Shown here piece by piece: positions 21,180-33,757 of a stretch of DNA of 64,000 bases. Numbering within the stretch: the stretch's first letter is position 1; each line of letters begins with the position of its first letter. The DNA comes from Halichondria panicea (lineage: Eukaryota; Porifera; Demospongiae; Suberitida; Halichondriidae). The DNA is taken from assembly GCF_963675165.1 (NCBI RefSeq), contig NC_087381.1:5271378-5335377 (forward strand), written 5' to 3'. A model generated the notes under the pieces. That model searched no databases. It was not told where the DNA came from and worked only from the letters and a program-made list of their open reading frames with translations. The translations under genes were made by a program, and so were the position numbers.

Positions 21180-21600
21180 TATCTGTCTGTCTGTCTGTCA
21201 GTGTGTCTAGTGTATAGACAGACTGCTACAGCTGCTCAAGGATCACAATGAAGTTCAAGTAAGAGTTTCTATAGGCTTCTATAGTCATGTTTTCTTGGAT
21301 TTCAATTCATGTATTTGCAAAATAATGCTTGGTTCTCGAGTTATGCCTAGTTTTGCTAATTCCATTGCAGCCTTTTCAGAAGAGTGGGTAGCAAATCTTT
21401 TCCATGGAGTGTTGCTTCTCTACTTAGTAGTTAGCTCTGCGTTAGAACACTCGCTATTAATTGGTAGTTGCATGAGTGAGAAGACTATAGAGAGCTGCAA
21501 GGCGCTGCTGTTGCAGCCATTAATTTGGACTTTTGGCATCGATCGTTTTTAACAACAATCATGCTCGAGGAGGCGACCTAGTGTTAAATTGGAGACAAAA
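21095..21600 (+). repeat. CCTCGGTGCATGCG-type interspersed repeat with TG/TCTG microsatellite
   Basis: CCTCGGTGCATGCGCATGCG, a long (GT)n run at 21133-21178 and TCTG units, then TCAAGGATCACAATG and CAGCCTTTTCAGAAGAGTG. It is closely related to 22518-23285. The 85-aa frame inside is not supported as a gene. Confidence 0.65.
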
Positions 21601-22517
21601 CCACTTCTGAGTTTCTCGGCATGCAGCAAAATTAATATTCTAATAATTTATGTGTATAAAAGCTATTGCTAATGCACCTATCAATGATATGCCCCCCCCC
21701 CACCTGGGGCGATATATGGGGGAAACGTGGGGAAGTGACAACCCATCAGTGACCTTTCCCCCATGCATGTATCAGCTGTGTACTTTCCCCCATGTTACCC
21801 CCATCCCCCATGCATGTTGAGTAGGCCAAAAAATTTACTAACAATTTGTTGACCATTTCCCCCATGTACTTCCCATGTAGATCTTATCTACTAGTGTCTA
21901 ATTATAATTTTAGCTCCTCTTAATTCTATATAAAGACAGTGTGCATGGGTTCATTCAACAATTTGCAAAACAACATACATGCATGGTGAGAGGCATTAGC
22001 ACAGCGCATGCAGCTTGCATCTTATGAATGTTTTTTAGGGACAAGAACTGAAGGATAGATTAGTTGTCGGTGGGGGGGGGGGGCAAAATAATCCATGACG
22101 TGCAGGCGGCCTCCCTCCATGCACTAAGTCTATATACACCTCTCTTAAAAGTACACAGTGACTGATTAGGCTTCAATTAAGCTGCCCAATTACCTGTCAG
22201 ACATATAATTTTATCAACTCACAAAGTTATATCCTCAGCAACATAATTGTTGCTAAATAAAGGCTTGTTCCCTGTCCTGTCTTCTTTTCTTAACATTCAA
22301 CCAATAGTTCATTGCTTCCTTAAAGTTCCACTTTTTTATTTATCTCATGCACAAAGTGATAATTCTCAAAAACACGTCACAACGTCGGAACACCCATGCA
22401 CACAGGCCAATTTAATGAAAATGATATTCGGTGTATATAACGGTTTTCACGAAATGTATAAGTGACAATGACTATCAATCATGCATATAATATTATATGT
22501 AAGTGGACCGTGTTTGT
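21601..22517. other. No gene; C/G-run region
   Basis: CCCCC/GGGGG tracts at 21692-21860 (repeated CCCCCATG) and a G13 run near 22071-22083. No exon was recognised. Confidence 0.4.
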
Positions 22518-23285
22518 TATGCCTCGGTGCGCATGCAAGCGAGGTATACGGTATAGTGTGCATGTGTGTGTGTGTGTGTCTGTCTGTCTGTCTGTGTTAC
22601 AGCTGCTCAAGGATCAATGAACTATATTAGTAAGAGTTTCTATATAGGCTTCTATAGTCATGGATTTTAATTCGTGGATTTGCAAAAATAATACTTCGTT
22701 CTCGCCTACTTTTGCTTACTTGGAATGCCTTTGCAGCCTTTTCAGAAGAGTGCGTAGCAAAACTTGTCTATGTAGTGTTACTACTCTATACTTAGTAGTT
22801 ATAGCTCTACACTAGAACGCTAGCTATTGGTATAACCGCAAGAGTGAGAAGAGAGCTGTAAGGCTCTGCTGATGCAGCCATTCATTTTATAGACTTTTGG
22901 CATCCATCATTTTTAACAACAATCATGGTCGATCATTACCCACTCGTAATTGAGTTTCTTTGTGCATCTAAATGTTTTTCATAAACGACAAGAGAAGTGG
23001 ATAACACTAGGAATATTTTTGGCCACTCATTCATTAGTGGAAGTTAGTGGGTAAGGATCTATGCATCTTCAAGTTTAAGTTATATACAATAGGTAATGAT
23101 CATCAACATAACTAGTTAGGTGTGTGTACAGTTGGTGTGCAAGTTAACTTAATGACCCTGTACCTCATGGTAATGCTCGTAGAAAATGTGCCATCATGAT
23201 AATTATAATGTGTGTAAAAGCTATAGCTTTGCTTTGACACCTCCACCGAGGCATCAGCACCCGCGGTGCTTTCATTAAACAATTA
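22518..23285 (+). repeat. Long copy of the CCTCGGTG repeat family
   Basis: It starts GCCTCGGTGCGCATGCAAGC and ends near ACCTCCACCGAGGCATCAGC, so both ends carry CCTCGGTG/CACCGAGG. An inverted relative lies at 55065-55450 (GAAAGCACTGCGGGTGCTGA, GCCTTGGTGGAGGT). A transposon-like origin is likely. Confidence 0.6.
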
Positions 23286-23621
23286 ATGTACTTTATATAT
23301 AGCTATAATCTAGAGTGTTCATGGTGTTGTTAGTCTTATTACAGATTGACGTACGGCTCTCTCTCTCTCCAGCATTATGGTACTTCTCCCAGCCTAGTAT
23401 AATTATCATCCATTAATTATACAAACGGTATAGAAACGTCTAAAAACTTCTGAATTAATAAAAGCACCCAAGTGCAATGGTGCTTTTAATTCAGACGTTT
23501 AAAGTCCTTGGCATGCTAATGATAATGATGCATGCAATATATGTTTTGTTAAGATGCCGTTGAATGATATTTTTTATTGCTGTGTAACCATTAATTTTTA
23601 CTTGCTGCTTATATATTCCAG
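23286..23621. other. Upstream of the coiled-coil gene; first exon not found
   Basis: The first coding exon should lie here or further upstream, but no convincing ATG exon ending in the right phase was seen. 23436-23500 contains an AAACGTCT...AGACGTTT inverted pair. Confidence 0.35.
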
Positions 23622-26600
23622 AGAGTGCTCGTGTAGATCGGCATGCATTATCAAAAGGTAAATCATGCATGTAATGTGACTACAGTCTATAATTATATAC
23701 TCTCTATACTTTGGGGACATTTAATTTCAGTCTTCAGCAAGACATCAAAAACTTAGAAACTGACTGTAAAAAGTAAGTTGCATGCATGGATGGTGCATTC
23801 CCTTAACATGCTTATAATTATACCTTATACTGATTTTTCACGTAATATACAAGACTCAGAGAAGACAAATTGTCGTTGCAACAGGAAGTTCAAAAGTATA
23901 AGGAGATAAGTGATGGGTAAGATTAGTTTGTTTGCATATCTGGCTATAATAGCATGCATGCAGGCTCACGTGATGCATGTGCATGCATGCATGCTTGTAA
24001 ACTGCATGGCAATTGCATTTCAAGTCAGCCATAATTATATAGCAGAGGGTACTCGAGCACACACCCCTGACCTTACAGTGGTAGATCCATAAACATAAGT
24101 GAGTGGGAGGCTTAAGCAGCTAGTTAGTTATGCATTAAAATAAATTCAAGAGAATTACGTCATCTATATATAATATAGAACCGCAACGCTATTGTATGTG
24201 TATGCAAACATAGAAAAATCATTTTCATACATAACATGCCAGCAGTAAAGTATAGGCTTTCAAACTTATATAAATATTACACTTTTATTTTTCAGAAGTA
24301 CATCGCACTTACGAAATTATGCTAGTAATATCATGATCAGCCAATTAAGGCCTATATATACTGCGTACTCCCTATACGTATAATATAGAACTATACTTAT
24401 AAGGGCCGACAAGGCCTTGGTTAAATTAACAGGATTTGTGGCAGTAGAAACAGAAAAAACTACAGCCAATCTATATGCATGTGGGGTATCCAATCCAATG
24501 CAGTTGGCTCAGATAGAATTTGTTTTATCGTGCAGACATCAAGAGTTTGTGAAGGAAAAACTGATGGAGACAGACAAAAATCACACCCGGGTCTGTGCAT
24601 GTAGTCAAAGAGATTACGGCAATACCCATGCTGGGTAAGCTATATATTTTCTATCACCCGTTATATAATTATCTCGTCTATATTAGTATACTTCGAGGCG
24701 TAGCCGCACGAGGAATACAATAAAGAGATGACTGCATGTGTGTATGTCTGTGTGTGTGTCTGTTCCACTGCATGTAACTGCTCAATGGTTGCAATGCGAC
24801 GAAAACTAACAGCTTCTATATAGGCTTCTAGCCACGTTCTCTTGAATTTTGATTCGTGGAAGTATTAACTATAAAGCTTATTTCTCGAGTTATGGTTATA
24901 GTTTGACTCACAGTAAAGGCTGCATGTTGCAGTCTCTTCAGAATCTTTCATAATAGCATCATCGGTCTGCATAAATTTTCTATTCAACTTATGTCTAGTT
25001 TGTTTTGGAGAAGAAGATGCTCCTCATGGGGCGGTATTAGTTGGTTGCTAGGCTTGTATCTGCATGTATTTAATATTAATTTGTGGTGTTTTCATTCGCT
25101 GGAAACTTTGGTTAAAGATGTCGGTTAAGGGTTCAGCTAGTCTGCACAATTATACTTTTAAAACCTTGGGGTTGATGTTGTCGATATACCTGCATGCATG
25201 CATGTTGTCTTCGTAGGGTTTATAGGGAGGCTAAATTGTGACCCATGGAGTTTAGTCAAATGTTTCAATTTAGCTTTTGGGGTTTGGCTGCTAGTCTCAG
25301 TGCTATAGTTTTGTGTCGTAATACATTTTAGCTGAGGGATTGGTTTTGTATAATTGTAGTTGCTCTAGTTTGCATAGCTTGCTACGGTATAGTATGCATG
25401 CATGTTTCCTTTTCAGAGAGCAAGTCCAGGTTTTAATACGTTTCACGTTATGTTTATCCTTGCTGTTGTGGGTAATTCTTGACATTGGTTCAGGGGCGGA
25501 TCCAGGAATGTTGGTAGGGGGGGGAGAATCACAAAACAATTTTCTAAAAAAAAAGGTCAAAAAGCTCAACTGTTTTTCAGTGTACAGTAGACTCTCGTTA
25601 ATCCGGTCACCCTTGGGACCATGCAGCTTGGCCGGAATAGCGAGGTGGCTGCAGCTCAGGAAATAGCCGCGGCTTAAAAACTACCTTATACCTCGAATCT
25701 AATGACTACTTTTGCGGTTCTTGTCTCGAGGATAGTGTAGGATAATGAATTATTCTATTCTCTATTTAAGTGTAATTCAATTTTATTTGCTAAACCACAC
25801 CCAAAACGTTATATCCGGCCGTAATAATTATACGTATAAAATTACATTGAAAACCTTGTTTGGGACAGCCAGCACTGGCCGGTAAACGGAATAGCGAGTG
25901 TCTGTACTTCAGGGTGAGTTTTGTGCAGTAAACATTATAGCTAGCATTCTGTGCCAAGCCAAATGGCCGGTATATCGAGGTGGCCGTACTTCAGAGAGCC
26001 GGAATAGCGAGAGTCTACTGTATAGCTATATTCTAGTTCTGAGGTGATTGTCTGGATCAATTTTTGTGTTTTCTGCACGGCTCATCAAGAATTCTCGGTC
26101 ATGCTCAGTATCAAACTGGGTGCATGTGGTCATGATAATGTCACCTAGCTACATATCGTGATCCAGTAAGTACATGTAGCTGATAGATCATAGAACCTCG
26201 CTAATCCGAATAGAGCCGGACCAGACACCATCTGAATACATGAAATTTCCGGATCAACGGATGTTATTAATTGATTATGAATATCATTAACAACGACACT
26301 TTTATACATGTATTATGATATTACTGTAGCCAGAAGGGAAGCTGCTAGCTAGAACAGTCTTTTATCTCAACTTTCTCTCCAATATACAGTGAGTCTTGTG
26401 AGCTCTTTCTTTGTTTTCTTTGCAGTGGCCATAATTGTCTTGAGCAGTTTATGAATGAAGCAATATGGATTGCGCATGCGCAGTAGTCTATTGTACTGAC
26501 AGCCTCTCCTCTTTTTCAGTTTGCATTTTGTCCGGATTTGCGAGGTTTCGGATGAAAGGGGTCCGGATTAGCGAGGTTCTACTGTAGTCTTAGATGAAGG

Positions 26601-29600
26601 TTCTTAGAAGGAAGGGGGGGGGATAATCCCCCTATTTTATACCCCTGGATCCGCCCCTGTGCATGGTTTGTAGTTTAAAGTTTCTTGTGGAATAGGCTGC
26701 TTACATGTACGATTTTGATTGGGCTGTGAAAACTATAAGAAGTGATCGGAGTAGCGTAAGGATTGGTTGATCCAGTTTTGTGATGAAATCGCATAGAGAT
26801 TGGGAGTATAAGTGTATAGACAGGGGCCTGAAAGAGAAGACCAGTTACCGTTAGGGCAATTGATCATGAAATCGCCAGTAATAGTCAAATTTGGAAAGAG
26901 AGCTAGATAATTATAAGCAGGTGATTGATATACTCTCTTGATGCATGGTGAGAGGGGTAATATAAACGTAGACAATTATAATCTTTGGGATAGTTGCAAC
27001 TTTTACCATGCAGCTATTAGTTCGCCCGTGATGGAGGGAGTATAATTGTTTTGACGTTAGAAAGTCATACTATAATTATTGTCCCCCACCATGTGACATT
27101 CTGTCGAGATAATAATTGTATCTCTCTATATACTTGCTGTAATTTCTTAGAAAATTATGTATTAGTTATAGCCATGTTTGGAATAGTTATATGAGATCCA
27201 ACTACAATTTCAATGTGAAAATTGCTAGGATTGGCCGGGGGAACCACCAAAAAGCATGGAAACAAGAAATCAGATGAAAGCATAACTCCAATCCGTTACA
27301 ACGTCATTCACATGTATATACTGGTTGTTTTCCATGTTTTTCCCGGCCAATCCAAGCAATTTTTACTGGTGGGGTGAGGACCGATCCCTTATATACATCC
27401 ATTTTGGAATGTACGGGCATATAATCATGATGATTTGTGATGAATTGATGTTCCTAATATACATGCAGTGTTGAGCACAGGTACACACAGTCCATCCATG
27501 CGTATAGTAACATGCATTACTGGTGATCTGCATGGAATGATGTGGTGAATGGAAGCTGGTAGATGGATCTGGAACACAGTCTATAATTATACTATAATGT
27601 AACGGATTGGAGTTATATGCTCTCGTCTGATTTCTTGTTTCCACGCTTTTCGGTGGTCCCCCCGCCAATCCTAGCAATTTTCACATTGCAAATGTTTTTC
27701 TAGTCGGATTCCCTTTCTTTTTCAGTACATAAGTATAACTTTACATATCATGACATGGATAAGTGGAACGTCAAGAGGCATGCAGTACAGAAGTTTAAGA
27801 GAGAAGACAGGACTAATAATAATAGTGCAATAATTTTATTGCTTGATATGTTGAAATTTATAACAGCCATTTTAAGTTATTTCAATGATATCTAGCCAGT
27901 GCATAATTATAGCATACCTGTCAGAGGAAGGGAGCTAGAGCTGAATAGTGTAAAGAAAAGCAACACCTCAGGCTCTGGAAAAGCACTGCATAGCGCACAG
28001 TTTTTTAGCTACGCCTATCTATTATTTGGCCACAACGTAAAGATGGCGGAATTGTCTAGGTAAGAGAAGTAGAGACTGAGAGGTCATCTGCCTCGTGGAA
28101 GCAATCGCAAATTTGAAGAAGCGCTTGTAATCTAGGTTGTAGTCGTTTGGAAACCCTGTGCAGAATGTCCTGGATATGGCTGTACTTGGAGAAAATGCTG
28201 GGCAAGAATTAAACTTACTTACTTACATACAAAGAGAGAAAAGGCTATATAAACTATCTGTCCATTCAGTTTCTTGATGTGGCCTTTCCCTGCAGAGATA
28301 GAACAGTTTAAACAGGAGTCAAAATAATATTATGAAATGAAATAATATTGCTAAACACAGGCAAACCCACTGCCAATCCTATGTAAAACCTATACTGATT
28401 TAGTGATTGGAGAAATTTCAGCTTTGTTATAATAATTATTTTGTGGTTGCATGCATGCAGGAAATCAGGTTCAATTTGGTCCAAACTGTTTTGGAAACCA
28501 TGTGAACAATGCCCTGAACTCGAGCAAAAAATAAAAGAGTTAAGAGATGACATCAAAGACAAGGATACTACCTTACAGAGGTAGCATTATTATTTTATAA
28601 TTGACATGCTAACAATGTGTCAATTAACATACAGGTTTTCTGTCAAAATAAATACCGACTTTGCACGTTACCAAGATAACTCGTTAGAAGAAGGTGTTGT
28701 GAGAAGTCTGTGGAATGACTTATTTCTGTATAAAGCTCAAGATTTACCCAAAGACATCACCTACTCACAGAAAAATGAAATCCTCCGTGTCTTCTGTGAC
28801 ATGTTCATGGTGAGTGCATGCACTGCATGCATGATCATGATTATACTTCACTGGCATGTATATACATGCTGCAAAAAGTCAGTGCTTATTTATCGGGGTC
28901 CCACTTGGGTCTGTATCATAGCAACTGGGTGGGGTAAACCATAAACTCCACATTCCTCATAAACTTCCTTGCCTTGAGGCCCGAGTTGAGGGTGCACTGA
29001 TTTTATACTACAACCAAAATGAAGCTATAGACACTGGTTGGCAAGGGTAGGACATGTGGGTGAGCTAGGCTCGTTAAACACCATGCAGGAAGGCGGGGGA
29101 AAGGGTGGAGCTCAATTAATGGGACATTGACAAGTCAGTATACTCCACTGCTATACTATATAATTATATACATTAGAATTTATGCAACGTAAGTGACCAT
29201 CCTCCTTATTAGGGCTTTGCCCTCGGCCTCGGAGGTTTACTGCCATACATATAATTATAGTGGACAATAACTATAAGGGTGCATGTCAGGCGTAATTTAT
29301 AATTATGAAGGCTGCATAATTATAATCATAATAATTAAATATTAGGACATTGGTGACAGTGTACAGGAAGAGCTAATTGAGAGAATGGCTGATTGTTTGA
29401 GAGCTCTTTTCACTCCTCAGCCGAGCCCTGATGCGGAGACTAATCTGAAAGAAGTCCAGCGTGCTTTTTCTATCCTTGTTAATATCCCAAAGGTTAAGGA
29501 GGATTTCACCCTCTATGTGAGTAATTATAATACAACGCAGCATGCATGCATGCATGCAGATGCTACATATACCTATACTGTTACAATGAGTAACATGATA

Positions 29601-30182
29601 CATGCATATGATGATGATAGTGTTATTATATAATTATACAGCCTAAAATGCTAACAAAGTTCAAGGAAACTAAGCAGTGTTGCCAATTGACAAACATGGA
29701 CAAATTTGTTCAAAGTGCACTATCCCTGTGTGTAAAAATGAGCAAACGAGTCCCACCATACCTCATTTCCAACGTTGAAAAACATTTTGTATCAGAACTT
29801 CATGAGTGGAAGTATGTCCGAGGAACTCCAGACCCTCAAGAAAATCCAGAAATACCTGTGAGCTACCTTCGCCCCATTGTATACCACAACTATCAAGGGA
29901 CGGTGTTCCTCCCAGGAGTGGTGGTCACTAGCACCAGCAGTGTTCACAATGAAGACACTGTTTCAGGATCATCGGATGCAACAAATGCACAGCAACCAGC
30001 CGCAGGTATACATACATACCAATGATAACGTCCTGATATAATAGCTGCTCTATAATAAATTATGCATGGTAGTGAAACCTCACCCAGTTTAATTGCTATG
30101 ATGCATAACCAGTATTATATTTATGCATTATGAATGCTTGATGTATATATATTATATAGATACTGCAAGTACCATGGACTAA
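23622..30182 (+). CDS. Coiled-coil protein with MIEAP-like C-terminal domain, 5' end missing
   Basis: Nine exons fit in phase: 23622-23657, 23731-23772, 23854-23916, 24404-24634, 28461-28580, 28635-28809, 29346-29516, 29642-30005 and 30160-30182 (stop TAA). All have GT donors and AG acceptors. The early exons encode a heptad-rich helix (LQQDIKNLETDCKKLRED, LSLQQEVQKYKEIS). Exon 5 carries CPELEQKIKELRDDIKDK, a second coiled coil. Exons 6-8 form an all-helical region (SLWNDLFLYKA, NEILRVFCDMFM) that ends in YLRPIVYHNYQGTVFLPGVV followed by VTSTSS. That order resembles the MIEAP/SPATA18 (mitochondria-eating protein) C-terminal domain, but this is from pattern memory and not proven. AATAAA lies at about 30261. 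The 3.8-kb intron 4 is full of DNA transposons; exons 1-4 could belong to another gene, although the phases agree. The start exon was not found. Confidence 0.6.
24690..25030 (+). repeat. Repeat of the CGAGGCGTAGCCGCACGAGG type (intronic)
   Basis: TTCGAGGCGTAGCCGCACGAGG, a TGTGTC tract, then GCTCAATGGTTGCAATGCG and TATAGGCTTCTAGCCACG. It is closely related to 13190-13500. Confidence 0.6.
25587..26021 (+). mobile_element. Pogo/Tigger-like MITE, copy 1
   Basis: Ends CAGTAGACTCTCGTTAATCC and GAATAGCGAGAGTCTACTG with TA on both sides, as in the pogo branch of Tc1/mariner. It is nearly the same as 39339-39764 along its whole length, apart from small indels, which suggests fairly recent movement. 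No ORF. Confidence 0.85.
26204..26586. mobile_element. Second pogo-like element type
   Basis: TAGAACCTCGCTAATCCG at the left and CGGATTAGCGAGGTTCTACTGTA at the right. The end motif is a variant of the neighbouring element's. The interior has no transposase frame. Confidence 0.75.
27211..27688. mobile_element. TIR element with CAATGTGAAAATTGCTAGG ends
   Basis: CAATGTGAAAATTGCTAGGA ... GGGGGAACCACC ... TCAGATGAAAGCATA at the left is mirrored at 27600-27688. The TIRs are about 95 bp. It lies in the long intron of the coiled-coil gene. Confidence 0.75.
27689..28460. other. Intron sequence, no exon
   Basis: A TTACTTACTTAC run at 28214-28226 marks a possible tail of an old minus-strand retroelement covering about 28040-28226. 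No protein similarity was recognised in it. Confidence 0.35.
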
Positions 30183-30434
30183 AATCATGACAGAAATGAG
30201 ATATAAAGAGAATCGAAGATCGAAGAGAGTATATATATAGTATGAATATATCGTATAGACAAAATAAATAATGTATATAGCAGCTAGTGTACTAACCTAG
30301 AAATGCTGATGGCAAGCCTGTATATAGAAACAGGTTACCATAATTGTAATAAACAACAAAACTATATATAATTATGTGAATGTTGCAACATAAATTTTGT
30401 TGCATGAGCATTTGAAGTACTATATAGTGGAATT

Positions 30435-30780
30435 GCTGAGGAAGTGTTGCCAGAGGAAATTCTTCAATGTGGCTTTGATGGTGCTGCTCGTGAGGTTCAT
30501 GTTCGATTGGTGGCAGGCTATTCCATAATCTTGGGAGACGATAAACTGAGAGTGTTCGTACGTTAGTACGTGTGATTTAATCTATGATTGTCCGAGGATC
30601 TGGTGTATAGCCTGTAGTTGGTGTGACATAATCCAAAATGTTGTATCTTGAATTGGAGATCTGAAGAGTTTATGCAGAACAGTGATGTTTGCCAGTATGA
30701 TGGTGCATGAGAGGAAGGAGAGTTAGCTTGATGAGTTTTTCCTTTCCAATAAAGGTTGAAAGATGTTGGTAAACTATTTT
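30435..30780 (-). pseudogene. 3' fragment of a non-LTR retrotransposon
   Basis: On the minus strand, LTLLPLMHHHTG, then NILDYVTPTTGY and PRLWNSLPP appear across frames. These are the usual landmarks of the C-terminal end of CR1/Jockey-type reverse transcriptase proteins. Stops and shifts interrupt it. The catalytic part is absent. Confidence 0.55.
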
Positions 30781-31256
30781 TTAAAGGGAAGGTACCATGA
30801 AAAAATAAAGTTTTATTTTTTGCCTTAAAATGTTCTTTGTGGGGTATAAAATAGCCCTAAAACAAAAATTTTCTGAAAATCAACTTTTCAGGACTGTAGA
30901 AACACAATTTCTGGCTTAAAATTTTGCTTCCTGTTGTGGTCAAATGTGGGCGCGGTCAAACACAGGAAAATATCTAAATTTCCTATACTTTCAGGATAGT
31001 ACAAAATTTCCTGTAGACTTTCCTTTATGAATCTTACACATGTCCTGAACTTCTTCAGGAATAGTAAAGGAAACTATACAGAAAACGTTGCACTATCCTT
31101 TGTAAGTAGGTTGCAGGACACTTGCAGGACAGCCATTTTTCAGGAAATGTGCAGATTTTATGGGCTGCAATGTAGCAGCACTGTAGCAGGAAATTTAAAT
31201 ATTTTCCCTGTGAAACGTTAAGTCAGAGTAGGTATTTGTGCTGCATGCAAAATGTA
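30781..31256. other. No gene seen
   Basis: AT-rich sequence with AAGGGAAGGTACCATG at 30784. The short ORF here is not supported by any signal. Confidence 0.35.
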
Positions 31257-31381
31257 TAGCCTCGATCCCAGGCCTTACTTTTTCTTGCTGTTGTCACTGT
31301 TCATCCATAAAGACATCGTGAGGCAGCAAAGAAAGAAATGGGCGTACAGTTAAGAAAAAGTAAGGCCTGGTTCGGGAAATC
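31257..31381. mobile_element. One-sided TAGCCTCG-family element
   Basis: TAGCCTCGATCCCAGGCCTT ... ACTTTTTCTT at the left and AAGAAAAAGTAAGGCCTGG at the right form an inverted pair. The expected TCGAGGCTA end is changed to TTCGGGAAATC. Confidence 0.6.
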
Positions 31382-31409
31382 GCGTGATCCACAAGGATTT
31401 TTATGAACG

Positions 31410-31610
31410 TGGGCGATATGTAGCCCACAATCTTGACGTAAGATATTCACCCACGCTTTTATAGACCGGTGTAGAAGCGATATGGGCCCCCCCTTATTTT
31501 GGGGCCCCCCCGGCCCTAAAACGCTAGCGATTTGGGGTGTAAGGGGGGCCCCATTGCACTAGCGGTATACGCCCCCCTTAGTGATTATAGGGCCCCCCTA
31601 GAGAAGTCTA
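31410..31610. repeat. GC-rich patch with GGGCCCCCC repeats
   Basis: Repeated GGGCCCCCC/GGGGGGCCC blocks between 31487 and 31605, in an otherwise AT-rich area. The blocks can pair with each other. No coding sense. Confidence 0.5.
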
Positions 31611-32000
31611 TTCTGAGCAGTGGAGTCAAGCCATGCAGCACAACGGTAATAGGAGGTTGAGTTGAGAATCAATGGCTATAATGTTTATGTAGATCTAAAC
31701 TCCAATACAGAATATATTACTAGCCTATAATCTGTGCTGCTTGGTCACTGACGATAACAGTATAAGGCAGCCATAATTATGTGCAAAATAAGGCCTGTGT
31801 TACAGTGTGGCAGCACATAGCCATTGTATACACAGCACATGCATGCATGCATGCATTCATATAGGCTGAGCATATACTACTGAGAATACAAGCAGCAGTC
31901 GCAGCCCATGCACTTTGTTATCAAGAACTTTTCCTGAGAATACACTGCAAATCAAAGAGCAAGAAATTGTGGAGGATGCATGGTAGTCAGCCACCTGTGG
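31611..32000. other. No gene seen before the gap
   Basis: Ordinary AT-rich sequence with a GCATGC run at 31840-31854. Confidence 0.35.
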
Positions 32001-32200
32001 NNNNNNNNNNNNNNNNNNNNNNNNNNNNNNNNNNNNNNNNNNNNNNNNNNNNNNNNNNNNNNNNNNNNNNNNNNNNNNNNNNNNNNNNNNNNNNNNNNNN
32101 NNNNNNNNNNNNNNNNNNNNNNNNNNNNNNNNNNNNNNNNNNNNNNNNNNNNNNNNNNNNNNNNNNNNNNNNNNNNNNNNNNNNNNNNNNNNNNNNNNNN
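32001..32200. other. Assembly gap (200 N)
   Basis: Exactly 200 N. It abuts a minisatellite, so the gap is probably a repeat that could not be assembled and its true length is unknown. Confidence 0.95.
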
Positions 32201-32455
32201 GGTAGTGCTGGTAGCAGCAGTAGCACTGGTAGCAGCAGTAGCACTGGTAGCGCTGGTAGCAGCAGTAGCACTGGTAGCACTGGTAGCACTGGTAGCAGCA
32301 GTAGCACTGGTAGCGCTGGTATATAGCAGTAGTAGCACTGGTAGCGCTGGTAGCAGCAGTAACACTGGTAGCACTGGTAGCAGCAGTAGCACTGGTAGCA
32401 CTAGTAGCGCTGGTAGCAGCAGTAGCACTACTGGTATAGCGCTGGTAGCAGCAGT
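32201..32455 (+). repeat. Minisatellite GGTAGCAGCAGTAGCACT
   Basis: Tandem 9-18-bp units of GGTAGCRCT and GGTAGCAGCAGTAGCACT. The long ORFs reading GSSSST or LLLLPALPV are artefacts of this repeat and its complement. It continues into the gap. Confidence 0.9.
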
Positions 32456-32837
32456 GAAACAATTTTTGGAGTTTTCTTTTATCTACTATACACAATGGTA
32501 TTATCAGCAACATTTCTTAGCCTATTATTCACATTTATGTAGCATGGGCACTCTCTAGACAGTATAGGCCGCAGACACCGCGTATAATTTACATGCAGTG
32601 ACAATTGACAAACTATAAGGCGTGATGATCATGAAAACAACATAGCAAAACAATCACATGTAATAATCAGAATAGCAATGCAAAGTCCAAGTCATAATTA
32701 TATAGAGTAACCACAATAGTTACTGTGAGTATGAAGAGTCACCCTTGCACAGCCTCTTCGAAATTGGAGGAGCCTCGGCTTTTGATCTCGTATAATATCG
32801 TTTTCGGGGAATCCGTTGCTTAGGGCTCATGAGGATG

Positions 32838-33055
32838 AGTGGAGTTTGGGTTCTCTGGCTCGGGAGTGGAGTTTGGGTTCTTCTCTGGCTCAAGAGTGGA
32901 GTTTGGGTTCTTCTCTGACTCAAGAGTGGAGTTCGAGTTATCTGACTCGGGGGTGGAGTTTGGGTTCTCTGGCCGCTCGGTAGTGGAGTTTGGATTCTCT
33001 GGCTCGGGAGTGGAGTTCAGGTTCTCTGGCTCGAGAGTGGAGTCGGTAGTGTTCT
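32838..33055 (-). repeat. Minisatellite, 27-33-bp unit
   Basis: Units of GAGTGGAGTTTGGGTTCTCTGGCTCGG. All unit lengths are multiples of three. The minus strand reads an Asn-Pro-Asn-Ser-Thr-Pro-Glu-type repeat followed by a stop at 32829. No splice sites or domain were found, so coding use is doubtful. Confidence 0.7.
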
Positions 33056-33145
33056 TTGACGGTTCGAGAGCAGTACACTTTCATTGCAATATTAATTTTG
33101 TAACATTATATATATAATATTTTCAATGAAAGATATTTCCCCCCA

Positions 33146-33757
33146 GTGCTACTGCTGCTACCAGCGCTACCAGTGCTACCAGTACTACTGCTGCTACCAG
33201 CGCTACCAGCGCTACCAGTGCTACCAGTGCTACTACTGCTACCAGCGCTACCAGTGCTACTGCTGCTACCAGCGCTACCAGTGCTACTGCTGCTATACCA
33301 GTGCTACCAGTGCTACTGCTGCTACCAGTGCTACCAGTGCTACTGCTGCTACCAGTGCTACCAGTGCTACCAGTGCTACTGCTGCTACCAGCGCTACCAG
33401 CGCTACTATACTGCTACCAGCGCTACCAGTGCTACTATTGCTACCAGTGCTACCAGTGCTATACTACTGCTACCAATGCTACCAGCGCTACCAGTGCTGC
33501 TACCAATGCTACTGCTGCTACCAGTGCTACCAGTGCTACTGCTGCTACTGCTGCTACCAGTGCTACCAGTGCTACCAGTGCTACTGCTGCTACCAGTGCT
33601 ACTGCTGCTACCAGTGCTGCTACTGCTGCTACCAGCGCTACCAATGCTACTGCTGCTACTACTGCTACCAGTGCTACTGCTGCTACCAGTGCTACTGCTG
33701 CTACCAGCGCTACCAGTGCTACTACTGCTACCAGAGCTACCAGTGCTACTGCTGCAT
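33146..33757 (-). repeat. Minisatellite, inverted to the one at 32201
   Basis: Tandem GCTACTGCTGCTACCAGCGCTACCAGT-type units, the reverse complement of 32201-32455. The two arrays face each other across 700 bp. The 235-aa and 225-aa frames are not genes. Confidence 0.9.

Larger units (their letters stand above)
25493..26660. mobile_element. TIR element with CAGGGGCGGATCC ends, carrying nested elements
   Basis: CAGGGGCGGATCCAGG at 25493 and CCTGGATCCGCCCCTG at 26645-26660. This end sequence resembles invertebrate hAT elements, but the 8-bp duplication is not clear. Two pogo-like elements (25587-26021 and 26204-26586) are inserted in it. Confidence 0.65.
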